59,942 nt of DNA from Bacteroidales bacterium (GCA_900770215.1 CAAGJW010000102.1:1-59942); one strand, 5' to 3'. Shown: positions 50,847-59,850, counted from the stretch's first letter. A program made the numbers and translations. The notes: a model not told the origin generated them from the letters alone.

Positions 50847-53139
50847 ACTGATAGCGTGCCTGGCTGCGTGCATGATACTGGTCGTGCAGCACGTGCAGGC
50901 CCAACAAGTGAGCGTGGAGTTGAGAGCCAGCGGAGTGAACAGCGTACCCAGCAAGGTGACACTGTTTCAAGACACTGTGGCGGTGGCAAGCGAGTCGTTC
51001 AGGACTATGAAATTCACACTGCCCGATGTTGCCTTCAATCGCTTGAAGCTGGAAGCCCAGAACTACAAAGACGTATATCTCGATTATAATCATAACGACA
51101 CCCTGCTCATCGTGTATATGCAACGCGACACCACTGTGCAGCTGAAAGAAGTGGTGGTGAGAGCAACGACCACGATGAAAACCGAAGGGACGAGCACAAA
51201 GTACCTCAATGTGGCCGAGGGATATCTGGGCACTTTTCACTCGGGAATGGAAACACTGGAATGGACGCCGGGGCTGATGAGAATAAATGGCGCAATCACG
51301 GTGCTCGGCCGCGGAGTGCCGCTCATCTATGTCGACAACCGCAGGCTGTCGTCGCAGAAGGAGCTCAACAGCATTTTGTCGAAAGACATCTCGTCGATCG
51401 AAATCATAAGAGAACCTGGAGGCGAGTACCCACCGGGAACCACGAGTGTGATAAAGATAAAAATGAAAAAACACTTGCACGACTATGTGTCGTTGTCGCC
51501 CAATGTGAGATACACACAACGCAGCCACAATGCGGGCATAGCAACTGCGCTGAATGCCAACTTCAAGTTCAACAAAGTGTCGGGCGAACTTTCGGCCGAG
51601 TATTCCCATGGCGGCAGCCGCCCGTCGAGCACCTCGAGCACTATCGTCGACAACCTCGAGACGAAGCAACACGCCGAGGAGTACAACACAACCAACGACG
51701 CCCGATATCGCAGCAACGATGTGCAAGTCTTTGCAGGCATGAGCTACGACATCAACTCCAAGTCGAGGTTGCAGGCACAGTACTCGGGCAGCTTCGAGCA
51801 TGGCAACACGCGCACGCACACTGCGATCGAGACCCTCTTGCCCAGCTACATGCTTCAATCCTACATGAGCAAGGAGCGCTCACGCAACCGCGCCCACAAC
51901 GTGGGCATGGGCTATTACCTCGATGCCGAGAAAACGACACTCTCGATGCGTGTAGCCTACAACGACATACATCGCAATCTCGACAACACCCTCTCGGCCA
52001 ATGGCACTGCCACTCCAGCAATTATATCCAATCCTGTACATTACAAGGCATGGGTGACCTACGCCGAACTGCAACAGCAACTGGGCAAGGGGGCGCTCTC
52101 GGCCGGGTATACAGGCACCTTCTCTTCCAATTCCAACAACTACATCACCAACAATGTGGGCCGACTTGCCGACGTGACCAATGATGTGCTGTCGAGCTAT
52201 GTGAACTATTCACACGACATCAAGAGTGTGAACCTGAGCGGCGGACTTGCCTACTCCCACTATTACCTGAAGTGCGAGGAAAACGATGCCGAGCCATTCA
52301 GCAAGCGATATGACATGGTTCTGCCCTCGGCGGCCATCAAGTGGAACATAAAGGGCAAGAGCCTCACGCTGAGCTATAAGCGCTCGGGCTACGCCCCGCC
52401 CTACTATCAGCTTAACCCCAATGTGGAGTTTATCGACTCGCTGAATTACTATGTGGGCAACCTGAATTTGCATCACACCAAGAGCAACAACCTCTCGCTC
52501 TCATTTGGCCAGTTGAAAAACTTCACCACATCGCTTGAGTACACCTGGCGCAACAACCAGACGGTCGACAGCTACACCCCCTACGACAAGGTGAAGAATG
52601 CCATACTCACACAGCCTTGCAATGGCGGGAAATACAATGAAGTGGCCTATAACTTGACCTACGGCATGTGGCAACGCAAGTATAACGTGTTTGCCACATC
52701 GATCCTCACGTGGTCGCGAAACAGATATCCATTTCTGGGCGGGATCGACACACAGCACCAGCTGAACTGGCTGTTGATGCTCAATGCAAGATACACCATT
52801 GCAGGCAAATACGACCTGTTCACCAATAGCTGGTACCAGTCGCCCCGCAGGTTTGGCAACCAACGCATGGGGCACACCTTAGGGGCAAACGTGGGCATTT
52901 CGGCAAGCTACTTTAAAGATAAGTTGCAAGTCACACTGGCAGGCTACGACCTGCTGAACAAGTCGGTGAGCCCGTCGAGTTCACGCACCTACTCCAACAA
53001 TGTGACGCGTTACTCACGATTTGACTACGACGGGCGGTGCGTGAGCCTGTCGATCACCTACACCTTCAACACGGTGAGAACAAGTTTTGAGCGCGACGAC
53101 AGCTCAGACGAGTACACCCGCCGCACCGAGAGCCGATAA
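50833..53139 (+). CDS. TonB-dependent-receptor-like outer-membrane barrel (OMP_b-brl_3 type)
   Basis: The 768-aa product has a signal peptide (LIACLAACMILVVQHVQAQ), a short carboxypeptidase-regulatory-like domain, and a plug (LKEVVVRATTTMKTEGTSTK, LGRGVPLIYVDNRRL). A long beta-barrel follows, with strands such as YVSLSPNVRYTQRS and SLTLSYKRSGYAPPYYQLNP. It resembles the outer-membrane beta-barrel family common in Bacteroidota peptide clusters. It may pass the mature peptide or its target across the outer membrane, or give self-immunity; none is shown. It starts inside the 3' end of the maturase gene. Its GC-rich codon usage is like the housekeeping genes and unlike the AT-rich genes around it. 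Confidence 0.85.
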   Translation: MTTNRLIACLAACMILVVQHVQAQQVSVELRASGVNSVPSKVTLFQDTVAVASESFRTMKFTLPDVAFNRLKLEAQNYKDVYLDYNHNDTLLIVYMQRDTTVQLKEVVVRATTTMKTEGTSTKYLNVAEGYLGTFHSGMETLEWTPGLMRINGAITVLGRGVPLIYVDNRRLSSQKELNSILSKDISSIEIIREPGGEYPPGTTSVIKIKMKKHLHDYVSLSPNVRYTQRSHNAGIATALNANFKFNKVSGELSAEYSHGGSRPSSTSSTIVDNLETKQHAEEYNTTNDARYRSNDVQVFAGMSYDINSKSRLQAQYSGSFEHGNTRTHTAIETLLPSYMLQSYMSKERSRNRAHNVGMGYYLDAEKTTLSMRVAYNDIHRNLDNTLSANGTATPAIISNPVHYKAWVTYAELQQQLGKGALSAGYTGTFSSNSNNYITNNVGRLADVTNDVLSSYVNYSHDIKSVNLSGGLAYSHYYLKCEENDAEPFSKRYDMVLPSAAIKWNIKGKSLTLSYKRSGYAPPYYQLNPNVEFIDSLNYYVGNLNLHHTKSNNLSLSFGQLKNFTTSLEYTWRNNQTVDSYTPYDKVKNAILTQPCNGGKYNEVAYNLTYGMWQRKYNVFATSILTWSRNRYPFLGGIDTQHQLNWLLMLNARYTIAGKYDLFTNSWYQSPRRFGNQRMGHTLGANVGISASYFKDKLQVTLAGYDLLNKSVSPSSSRTYSNNVTRYSRFDYDGRCVSLSITYTFNTVRTSFERDDSSDEYTRRTESR

Positions 53140-53165
53140 AAACAAATGCAGGACTTGGCTCCGCA

Positions 53166-53222
53166 CAAGAAATGCCCTTGCGTCACTTAGGCTCGCGCCA
53201 TAGTCCAAGGGCACATTTCTTG
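53166..53222 (+). promoter_or_regulatory. Intercistronic hairpin before the LanC-like gene
   Basis: CAAGAAATG-CCCTTG and CAAGGG-CA-CATTTCTTG form about a 15-bp imperfect stem across a 25-nt loop. No U-run follows. It lies 40 nt before the LanC-like ATG and could act as a weak terminator or mRNA processing site splitting the locus into two expression levels. Confidence 0.4.
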
Positions 53223-53262
53223 CTACACGACCGTCTTCATAAAACATTTTCAACGTAAAGTA

Positions 53263-54264
53263 ATGAAGATTATTGATAATCAATCCATTTTACTCGACAT
53301 CTACCAAGAATACAGGTTACCGCCTGGTTTGTTTTACGGCAATACGGGGTTGGGCATAGTTCTCTTGCTAAGCAGGCAACTGTCGTGTGACGACTTTTTC
53401 GGCAAGAGCATTCTCGACATGAAAAGCATCAGCACCGACATTACACTCGAAAGCGGCATCACAGGGGTGGGGATTGCACTCAACTATCTGTTTCAAAAAT
53501 TACAAAAAAAGCAACTGCGTGGGCTACTAAGTGAGATTGATTCTAAGGTGTGCCAAAAGGTTGCATGTGACAGCAATGTGGACATCGACTCATCGTACGG
53601 TGCAGTTTTTTACTTGTGCCATCGATTAAGAAACGACAAGCACCTGTCTGGAACAATACGAGAGATTTTTGAGTTCCATATTGCAGCATCGACGGAGCAC
53701 ATCATCGATTACTATATAGGAACCACGCACCACGATTACCGATTTTCTCTGCGACATTCCACTTCTGTTTTTGTATTCGCCCTCTCGATGGTGCTGTCGT
53801 GTACAGGAAACAAGACCATGTGGATAAAAAAAATCAAGCCTATGTTGCCAGTATTGCTTGAGGTCTATCCTTTCTCTCCAGGTAATCGATTGATGTATTG
53901 GCATGCTCTTTCCCAACTAAACAAGTTACTTGAGGGCAACAAAAAAATCTCAAACCACATTGCAATTTTACAACATTCCATCTCACAGCAGTCACTCCTC
54001 GATTGCGTGAATGGCAATGTATATTTGGGTGAAGGTGCTTGTGGCATCTATTACCTGTCACGACACTTCCCGGAGTTTAAAGACTCGATGAGCAATTTTT
54101 CGCATGAGATCGAAAATTATATAAGCAACTCACTTGAAATACATCATCTTGGCGATATAAAATATTTAAAAAATCACCTTGGCATGTGGGATGGCGTGGC
54201 AGGTATAATGCTAATTGAATCATTAATGAGAACTGACCGTATCTTTCATGGAAACTTCGAGTGA
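53263..54264 (+). CDS. LanC-like protein without zinc ligands
   Basis: The 333-aa product shows the repeated glycine motifs of the LanC alpha/alpha-barrel: LFYGNTGLGIVLLLSRQ (residue 23 on), LESGITGVGIALNYLF, LGEGACGIYYLSRHF and HLGMWDGVAGIMLIESLM. LanC cyclases need a Cys-Cys-His zinc site (a WC-x-G and a CHG motif); neither is present, so classical lanthionine cyclase activity is unlikely. The precursor cores also contain no Ser and at most one Thr. It may be a structural or chaperone component, or may have another catalytic role. It starts the tightly overlapping gene string: it overlaps the next gene by 17 nt. AT-rich. Confidence 0.72.
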   Translation: MKIIDNQSILLDIYQEYRLPPGLFYGNTGLGIVLLLSRQLSCDDFFGKSILDMKSISTDITLESGITGVGIALNYLFQKLQKKQLRGLLSEIDSKVCQKVACDSNVDIDSSYGAVFYLCHRLRNDKHLSGTIREIFEFHIAASTEHIIDYYIGTTHHDYRFSLRHSTSVFVFALSMVLSCTGNKTMWIKKIKPMLPVLLEVYPFSPGNRLMYWHALSQLNKLLEGNKKISNHIAILQHSISQQSLLDCVNGNVYLGEGACGIYYLSRHFPEFKDSMSNFSHEIENYISNSLEIHHLGDIKYLKNHLGMWDGVAGIMLIESLMRTDRIFHGNFE

Positions 54265-54988
54265 CATACTTTCAATTTTGATTCTTTACCGGGGCGACTC
54301 GATCAGGCGTCTCTACAATCTTAAAGCAGTGGTAGCATCGCTACTGCCCTTTGATGGAATTGAAATACACGTGAGAGAAGCCGACAGAGTGAACCATCAC
54401 GTCGTCGAACGCATGTTGCAATATGTAGTAAATTATGAGTTTGTAGAAGACACCGATAGCATATTACACAAGACGCTACATTTCAACCAGATGCTCACCT
54501 GCATTACAACGCCTTATGTAGGAATTTGGGATTGCGATGTGATCGCTTATCCCGAGTCGGTCGAAGAATGCATGAGAGAACTAACGACGGGTAACGCTGC
54601 AATGGCACTCCCCTACAATGGGGTGTGCCTTGACACTTCAAGGGTAATTGCCGACATCTACATGAGAGACTATGATTTCATGACGCTAAAAAATCACAGC
54701 CAACTCATGCCAAAGCTGCAACCGCATCGACTAACTGGAGGTGCTGTCTTAATGAACAGAGAGACCTTTAGGCTTCTTGGAGATGAAAATGAGAATTATT
54801 ATGGGTGGGGCGATGATGATTTTGACAGGTACATCAGATTTTACAATGCCCAAGAGAAAATTTTCCGGAGTAATACACCTCTATTTCATCTCACACATCC
54901 AAGGGGAGAAAACAGCAATTTCAACTCACCACTGCTTGCACTGGCCTCAAAGACCGAGTTGTCAAAAACCATAAATTGCAAACGATGA
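54248..54988 (+). CDS. Glycosyltransferase with GT7-C-type acceptor domain
   Basis: The 246-aa GT-A-fold protein has the DxD-like GIWDCDVIAYPES. Its C-terminal motif matches Glyco_transf_7C: GGAVLMNRETFRLLG and YYGWGDDDFDRYIRFY. The GWGxxD block is the acceptor and metal site in galactosyltransferases of this clan. The donor sugar is unknown. In this locus it may glycosylate the peptide or a surface glycan. It overlaps the LanC-like gene by 17 nt and the GT51-amidase gene by 4 nt, so it is clearly part of the operon. Confidence 0.82.
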   Translation: METSSDILSILILYRGDSIRRLYNLKAVVASLLPFDGIEIHVREADRVNHHVVERMLQYVVNYEFVEDTDSILHKTLHFNQMLTCITTPYVGIWDCDVIAYPESVEECMRELTTGNAAMALPYNGVCLDTSRVIADIYMRDYDFMTLKNHSQLMPKLQPHRLTGGAVLMNRETFRLLGDENENYYGWGDDDFDRYIRFYNAQEKIFRSNTPLFHLTHPRGENSNFNSPLLALASKTELSKTINCKR

Positions 54989-56634
54989 GAATAACAAATT
55001 ATATATATAATAAATTATTATCTATATTCTTCAGCCAACGTGGGGCTCGTCTATGCATTACAGGCAGTTCCATCACAACATTGCGCGATATTGCAATTAC
55101 GGTGAAAAGCATTGAAATAAAAGCACACATCATCAATGTAAAGAACTTGTATTTTGCTCTTTTCTCAAGAAAAGCTATTGTAAAATTCTCGGTTTCAAAT
55201 GCTACAGTGCAGGAAGACAACCGACGCATTCTTGCGTTGGACAATGCTACAATAAAAATCAAATACAAGAACACACAAAATTTCCAGCTAACAATATCTT
55301 TGCCTGACATAGGCGCATTGTTTATCCAACGCGACAAAGAAGAAATATTCTTTAAGGCAACTGCATCTACAGTAAACATTATCAATCTTTTGCCACAAGA
55401 GTTTTTTTGTAGAGAAAGCATATCGCAAAGCATTCAAAGCGGGATTGCCATTCTCGCCTATTTCAATAACGAGGCAAACGTAGCAATTCCCCGGCTCAAT
55501 TATATCGTAAACGGCTTTAAGCCAAAATCACCAAGCCCAAATGCGGGACAAAAAATAAAAAACTGGATAATCGAGGCTTTGAAATCAAAGAGTCATCTCA
55601 GTAGCAACTATATTCAGTATGATGATTTTCCTCAGCTTATAAGGTCAATTGTTATTTGTACAGAAGACCCAGCCTATTATCTTCATAAGGGAGTATGCCC
55701 TTATGCAATGGGATTGATTGTAAAATCCATCATATCGGCACAATTACCTCATGGGGGCGGAAGTACCCTCACCCAACAATTGATGCGCAATGCTTTCTTG
55801 TCGGGTGAAAAAGACATAAATAGAAAAATCAAAGAAATCGCAATGTCGCTCATTGCCGAAAACCATTTTCACCTCTCCAAGCATGACATCTTAGAAATAT
55901 ACTTAAATATGGCTGAAATGGGCAAGGGCATATACGGATTTGGAGATGCTTCTTTTCATTATTTCGGCAAACCTATTGATCGACTTAATGTAATCGAGAC
56001 ACTCACATTGACTTATATACTACCCCGTCCTATTTACTTTGAAGACGCCCTTGTCAAGAAAACAGAGCAACTGAAAAGAAACTTGAAAAAACACATTCTG
56101 AAGTTTCTGCCAACTCTTTTCTACAAAAACGTTATAAATGAAATTCCTGATATTTTCCCATTATCAGAAATTAATTTTGCAATGCCTTATGGCACTCTTA
56201 GATTCAGTGTTCCACATAAATTGAAATCGGTTGACTACATCATCATTCATTGCTCAGCAACCCCTGTCAATTTGGATTGCGACGTCAACACAATAAGATG
56301 CATGCATCTTGGCCAGGGCTTTGACGACATAGGGTATCACTGGGTTATAAAGAGGGACGGCACTGTAGAAACTGGCAGAGAAGAAGAGCTCGAAGGGGCA
56401 CACTGCATGGGATACAATCACAATAGCATAGGAATATGCTACATTGGAGGCCTTGACGGCAACGGGCTAGCCGCCAATACTATGACAGCCGCCCAAGAGT
56501 CTTCTATGATTGCATTATGTGTCAAACTAAAGAAAAAATTCCCATCGGCAGAAATTGTCGGACATAATCAACTGTGCGATAAAAACTGCCCATGCTTCGA
56601 TGTAGCACGATGGGTTAAACAGAATAAATTATGA
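54985..56634 (+). CDS. GT51 transglycosylase fused to N-acetylmuramoyl-L-alanine amidase
   Basis: The 549-aa product uses the ATG at 54985. Residues about 1-190 are a beta-rich region of unknown family. Residues about 215-365 are a GT51 peptidoglycan glycosyltransferase of MtgA type: CTEDPAYYLHKG with the catalytic Glu, GGSTLTQQLMRN, NRKIKEIAMSLIAE and EIYLNMAEMGKGIYGFG. Residues about 405-549 are an amidase_2/T7-lysozyme domain: VDYIIIHCSATP, GYHWVIKRDGTVETGRE, GAHCMGYNHNSIGICY, with zinc ligands His in IIHCS, His in VGHNQ and Cys in NCPCFD. One domain polymerises glycan, the other cuts stem peptides. No clear transmembrane anchor or cleavable signal is seen beyond a short apolar N-terminus. 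It overlaps both neighbours by 4 nt. Confidence 0.85.
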   Translation: MRITNYIYNKLLSIFFSQRGARLCITGSSITTLRDIAITVKSIEIKAHIINVKNLYFALFSRKAIVKFSVSNATVQEDNRRILALDNATIKIKYKNTQNFQLTISLPDIGALFIQRDKEEIFFKATASTVNIINLLPQEFFCRESISQSIQSGIAILAYFNNEANVAIPRLNYIVNGFKPKSPSPNAGQKIKNWIIEALKSKSHLSSNYIQYDDFPQLIRSIVICTEDPAYYLHKGVCPYAMGLIVKSIISAQLPHGGGSTLTQQLMRNAFLSGEKDINRKIKEIAMSLIAENHFHLSKHDILEIYLNMAEMGKGIYGFGDASFHYFGKPIDRLNVIETLTLTYILPRPIYFEDALVKKTEQLKRNLKKHILKFLPTLFYKNVINEIPDIFPLSEINFAMPYGTLRFSVPHKLKSVDYIIIHCSATPVNLDCDVNTIRCMHLGQGFDDIGYHWVIKRDGTVETGREEELEGAHCMGYNHNSIGICYIGGLDGNGLAANTMTAAQESSMIALCVKLKKKFPSAEIVGHNQLCDKNCPCFDVARWVKQNKL

Positions 56635-58829
56635 AAGTAAAATTCTGTGCACAACGAGACATGATGGACTGCGGTGCAGCCTGCCTGCAATCCATATGCA
56701 GATATTATGGCAAAATAATAGACCTTCAGTACATTAGGGAATTGTGCCACATCACAAGAAATGGCGTTTCGATGCTCGGTATCGCCGATGCAGCCGAGAC
56801 CTTGCACTTCAAGACCTTAGGAGTCAAAATCACCTGGGAGCAGTTGAGTGATGACGCCCACCTACCCTGCATCGTACACTGGAATCAACAACACTTTGTT
56901 GTTGTGGCTTCAATTAACAAAGAAACGGTAACCGTAATGGATCCTGCAGCCGATATCCTTAAATATAGGAAAAAAGATTTTCTTAAATCATGGCTCCATT
57001 TTACCGACTCAGCCTCGGCCGAGAAAACAGGAGCTGCACTTCTACTTTCTCCCACTACAGAATTTTACCAACGACCATCTAATTGCAAGACTAAACCGCG
57101 ACCCAAAACTCTCAATCTGTTGAGAAACCTGTTACCATTCAAGTTAAACGTATTGTATATTCTTATTACAATGCTTATAGGATGCCTCGTGTCGATAGCA
57201 TTCCCGTATCTTACCAAAGCAATCGTAGATAATGGCATTAGGAATTCTGACCTGAATTACATAACGTTGATACTGATAGCCGAACTTGCACTACTTGCTG
57301 GACAAGTGACCAACGACATAGTGAGAAGTAGAATGATGTTGAGACTCACAACCAACATCAGCATTGGCCTTATTTCAAATTTTCTCGGTCGCCTGATGGC
57401 ATTGCCCATCTCTTTCTTCGACACAAAGCACGTGGGTGACATTTTACAGCGCATCAAAGACTTCGGACGCATCGAGGACTTCCTTACAGGAACATTGCTA
57501 AGCCTCCTGCTGTCGGTAATCACATTTGCAGTCTACGGAGCAATGATGCTGGATTACTCTTTTGTCATCTTATCGACATTTCTTGTAGGCAGCGCCATAT
57601 ATGTAGGCTGGGTTACACTTTTCTTGAAAAAACAACGAAAATTAGACTACATGCAATTTCAGTACCTTGCAAGCAACGAGAACAATCTTATTCAAATCGT
57701 GAATGGCATGCAAGAGATAAAACTGAATTCATGCGAACGCAAAATACGTTGGGGATGGGAGCGTCTACAACAACAGATTTTCAAGTTGAGACACTATAGT
57801 CTTAGGCTTGAAAATATCCAAATTTCTGGATCGGCACTGATTGACCAAACCAAAAATCTCCTCATCGTGTTTTTTGCTGCAAAAGGAGTTGTCGACAAGG
57901 TGATCACAATAGGCGAGCTTGTTGCCATACAGTATATCATAGGGCAACTCAATGCGCCATTGCATCAATTTGTGTCATTTTTGCGCTCGCTACAAGACGC
58001 AAAAATCAGTATGGACAGAATGAACGAGATTGAAACCGTAACCGCCGAAGAAGACATGTTTACACACATAGAAGAGCCTGACCTCACAAGAGATTCAATT
58101 TACTTTGATCATGTCTCGTTTCAATATGACGGGCCGCGATCTCCAAAAGTACTGAACAACATTAACCTTGTAATTCCTCGCGGAAAAGTGACCGCAATTG
58201 TCGGTATGAGCGGAAGTGGAAAGACGACAATGCTGAAGTTGATTCTTTCTTTTTTTCAACCTTCTTGTGGAAAGATATCGATAGGTGACGTTCCTCTGCA
58301 AAATATAAGTCCTAAAGAATGGAGGAAGCACTGCGGAGTTGTCATGCAAGACGGATTCATTTTTTCAGATACAATTGAGAAAAACATCGCACTGTCGGAT
58401 AATGAGGTAGATTATTGCAAAGTTGTGAGAGCTGCGAAAATTTCCAATATACACGATTATATCATGTCATTGCCCATGAAATACAACACAAAAATTGGAG
58501 CGGAGGGGCAAGGATTAAGTTCTGGACAGCGACAAAGACTCATCATTGCAAGGGCAATTTATAAAAATCCAGAATTTATTATCTTTGATGAAGCAACCAA
58601 CTCGCTCGACGCAACCAACGAACTCAATATTCTAAATTCTCTTCACACTTTTTTTAAAGGGAAAACCGCGATTATTGTTGCTCACCGACTCAGTACCATA
58701 AGAAACGCTGATAACATTGTAGTGCTTTCGCACGGGACGATTGTAGAACAGGGCACACACACTCAACTGTTATCCAATCGAAAAGAGTATTATTCATTGA
58801 TAAGAAATCAAGTCGATTATGTCAGTTAA
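56631..58829 (+). CDS. C39 peptidase-containing ABC transporter (bacteriocin-type exporter)
   Basis: The 732-aa protein has the N-terminal C39 peptidase with Q8 and C14 in AQRDMMDCGAACLQ, catalytic His88 in HWNQQHFVVV and Asp104 in VMDPAADIL. Six transmembrane helices follow (about 165-430), then the ATPase with Walker A GMSGSGKTTMLKL, signature GLSSGQRQRLIIARA and Walker B FIIFDEATNSLD. Such proteins cut leaders after GG and export the core, matching the ELFGG leaders of the two precursors. No HlyD-type adaptor is in the window. It overlaps the previous gene by 4 nt and the GT2 gene by 11 nt. Confidence 0.93.
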   Translation: MKVKFCAQRDMMDCGAACLQSICRYYGKIIDLQYIRELCHITRNGVSMLGIADAAETLHFKTLGVKITWEQLSDDAHLPCIVHWNQQHFVVVASINKETVTVMDPAADILKYRKKDFLKSWLHFTDSASAEKTGAALLLSPTTEFYQRPSNCKTKPRPKTLNLLRNLLPFKLNVLYILITMLIGCLVSIAFPYLTKAIVDNGIRNSDLNYITLILIAELALLAGQVTNDIVRSRMMLRLTTNISIGLISNFLGRLMALPISFFDTKHVGDILQRIKDFGRIEDFLTGTLLSLLLSVITFAVYGAMMLDYSFVILSTFLVGSAIYVGWVTLFLKKQRKLDYMQFQYLASNENNLIQIVNGMQEIKLNSCERKIRWGWERLQQQIFKLRHYSLRLENIQISGSALIDQTKNLLIVFFAAKGVVDKVITIGELVAIQYIIGQLNAPLHQFVSFLRSLQDAKISMDRMNEIETVTAEEDMFTHIEEPDLTRDSIYFDHVSFQYDGPRSPKVLNNINLVIPRGKVTAIVGMSGSGKTTMLKLILSFFQPSCGKISIGDVPLQNISPKEWRKHCGVVMQDGFIFSDTIEKNIALSDNEVDYCKVVRAAKISNIHDYIMSLPMKYNTKIGAEGQGLSSGQRQRLIIARAIYKNPEFIIFDEATNSLDATNELNILNSLHTFFKGKTAIIVAHRLSTIRNADNIVVLSHGTIVEQGTHTQLLSNRKEYYSLIRNQVDYVS

Positions 58830-59805
58830 GTGTATTTCCACTCCCAGTCTATCTATCATTGTCCCAGCATTTAACGCTTCTCGTACTATTGTTGAATGTC
58901 TTGAATCGATTTTCTCGATACAACAGATTCTTGTTGAAACAATTGTCGTCAACGATGGCTCGACCGACGACACTTTAGATAAAATCCGAAGTGTAACGCC
59001 TCCCGCACTACACTCGCTTATAGTTATCTCTACGCCAAATCAAGGGGTGTCAAATGCACGAAACACGGGGTTAAAAAGCGCACAAGGGGAAATCGTTGCT
59101 TTTGTTGACAGTGATGACACGATTGCATCGACTGATTTTCTCGATTTTTATTACCACTTCTCCAAATCAAACTGCGATGTCGCCATAGGAGGAATAAAGA
59201 TTAAATTTGCAACAAAAAACATTGAACTGCGGCAAATTCCACAAAGTCTCAGCAACATAGTAACAACGGGAGAAGATGCCTTTAATATACTTCACCGAAC
59301 CGAAACATTCACGCCTTTAGTTTTTGCTTACTTATGGAAGAAAAGGTTCATAACTCAACATAAATTACAGTTTCAATTCAAGATGTCGGAAGACGACTTG
59401 TGGACAACTACGGCAATCTGTCAAGCTCATAGTTTCCTGTTTACAAACCATGTTCATTACAATTATGTTAAACGAAAACAATCGCTGACAGGCTCTAACA
59501 AAGCAAGCCAATTAAGACAGAGTTGCCACTATGCAGTTGCATCTGAGCTCTCGAGTTTTGTGACGTATCAAAATCTTTTAATTAAAACAAAAGGCTGGAT
59601 TGCTTGTAAAATACTATATTTAGTGTGCGATGTTCTTGACACCGCAGCAGCATTGCTAACAACGGCAACAATCCCAATTAAAATATGCAACAGGGCAAAA
59701 TATTATATTGTGAAAAGCCAAGATGCCCAAATACAACGCATAGGATTCATTTATCTTTATAGAATAAAACAATTTGCAAAACAGGGCATAGGCCTATTGG
59801 TGTAA
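58819..59805 (+). CDS. Glycosyltransferase family 2 protein
   Basis: The 328-aa product has an N-terminal GT-A domain: LSIIVPAFNASRTIVECLES, ETIVVNDGSTDDTLDKI, NQGVSNARNTGLKSAQGEI and the DxD in VDSDDTIA. The C-terminal third is helical and hydrophobic (ILYLVCDVLDTAAALLTTA). Donor and acceptor are unknown. It is the last gene of the overlapping string and overlaps the C39-ABC gene by 11 nt, so it may modify the peptide or a linked surface glycan. Confidence 0.88.
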   Translation: MSVKCISTPSLSIIVPAFNASRTIVECLESIFSIQQILVETIVVNDGSTDDTLDKIRSVTPPALHSLIVISTPNQGVSNARNTGLKSAQGEIVAFVDSDDTIASTDFLDFYYHFSKSNCDVAIGGIKIKFATKNIELRQIPQSLSNIVTTGEDAFNILHRTETFTPLVFAYLWKKRFITQHKLQFQFKMSEDDLWTTTAICQAHSFLFTNHVHYNYVKRKQSLTGSNKASQLRQSCHYAVASELSSFVTYQNLLIKTKGWIACKILYLVCDVLDTAAALLTTATIPIKICNRAKYYIVKSQDAQIQRIGFIYLYRIKQFAKQGIGLLV

Positions 59806-59850
59806 TAGCAAGAAAGCGGTGACCCACGGCTCTTTCATTTAAAACAAAAA

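Noticed and set aside
53263..54264. Functional lanthionine cyclase
   Set aside because: No zinc-binding WCxG/CHG motifs and the precursors have no suitable Ser/Thr residues.
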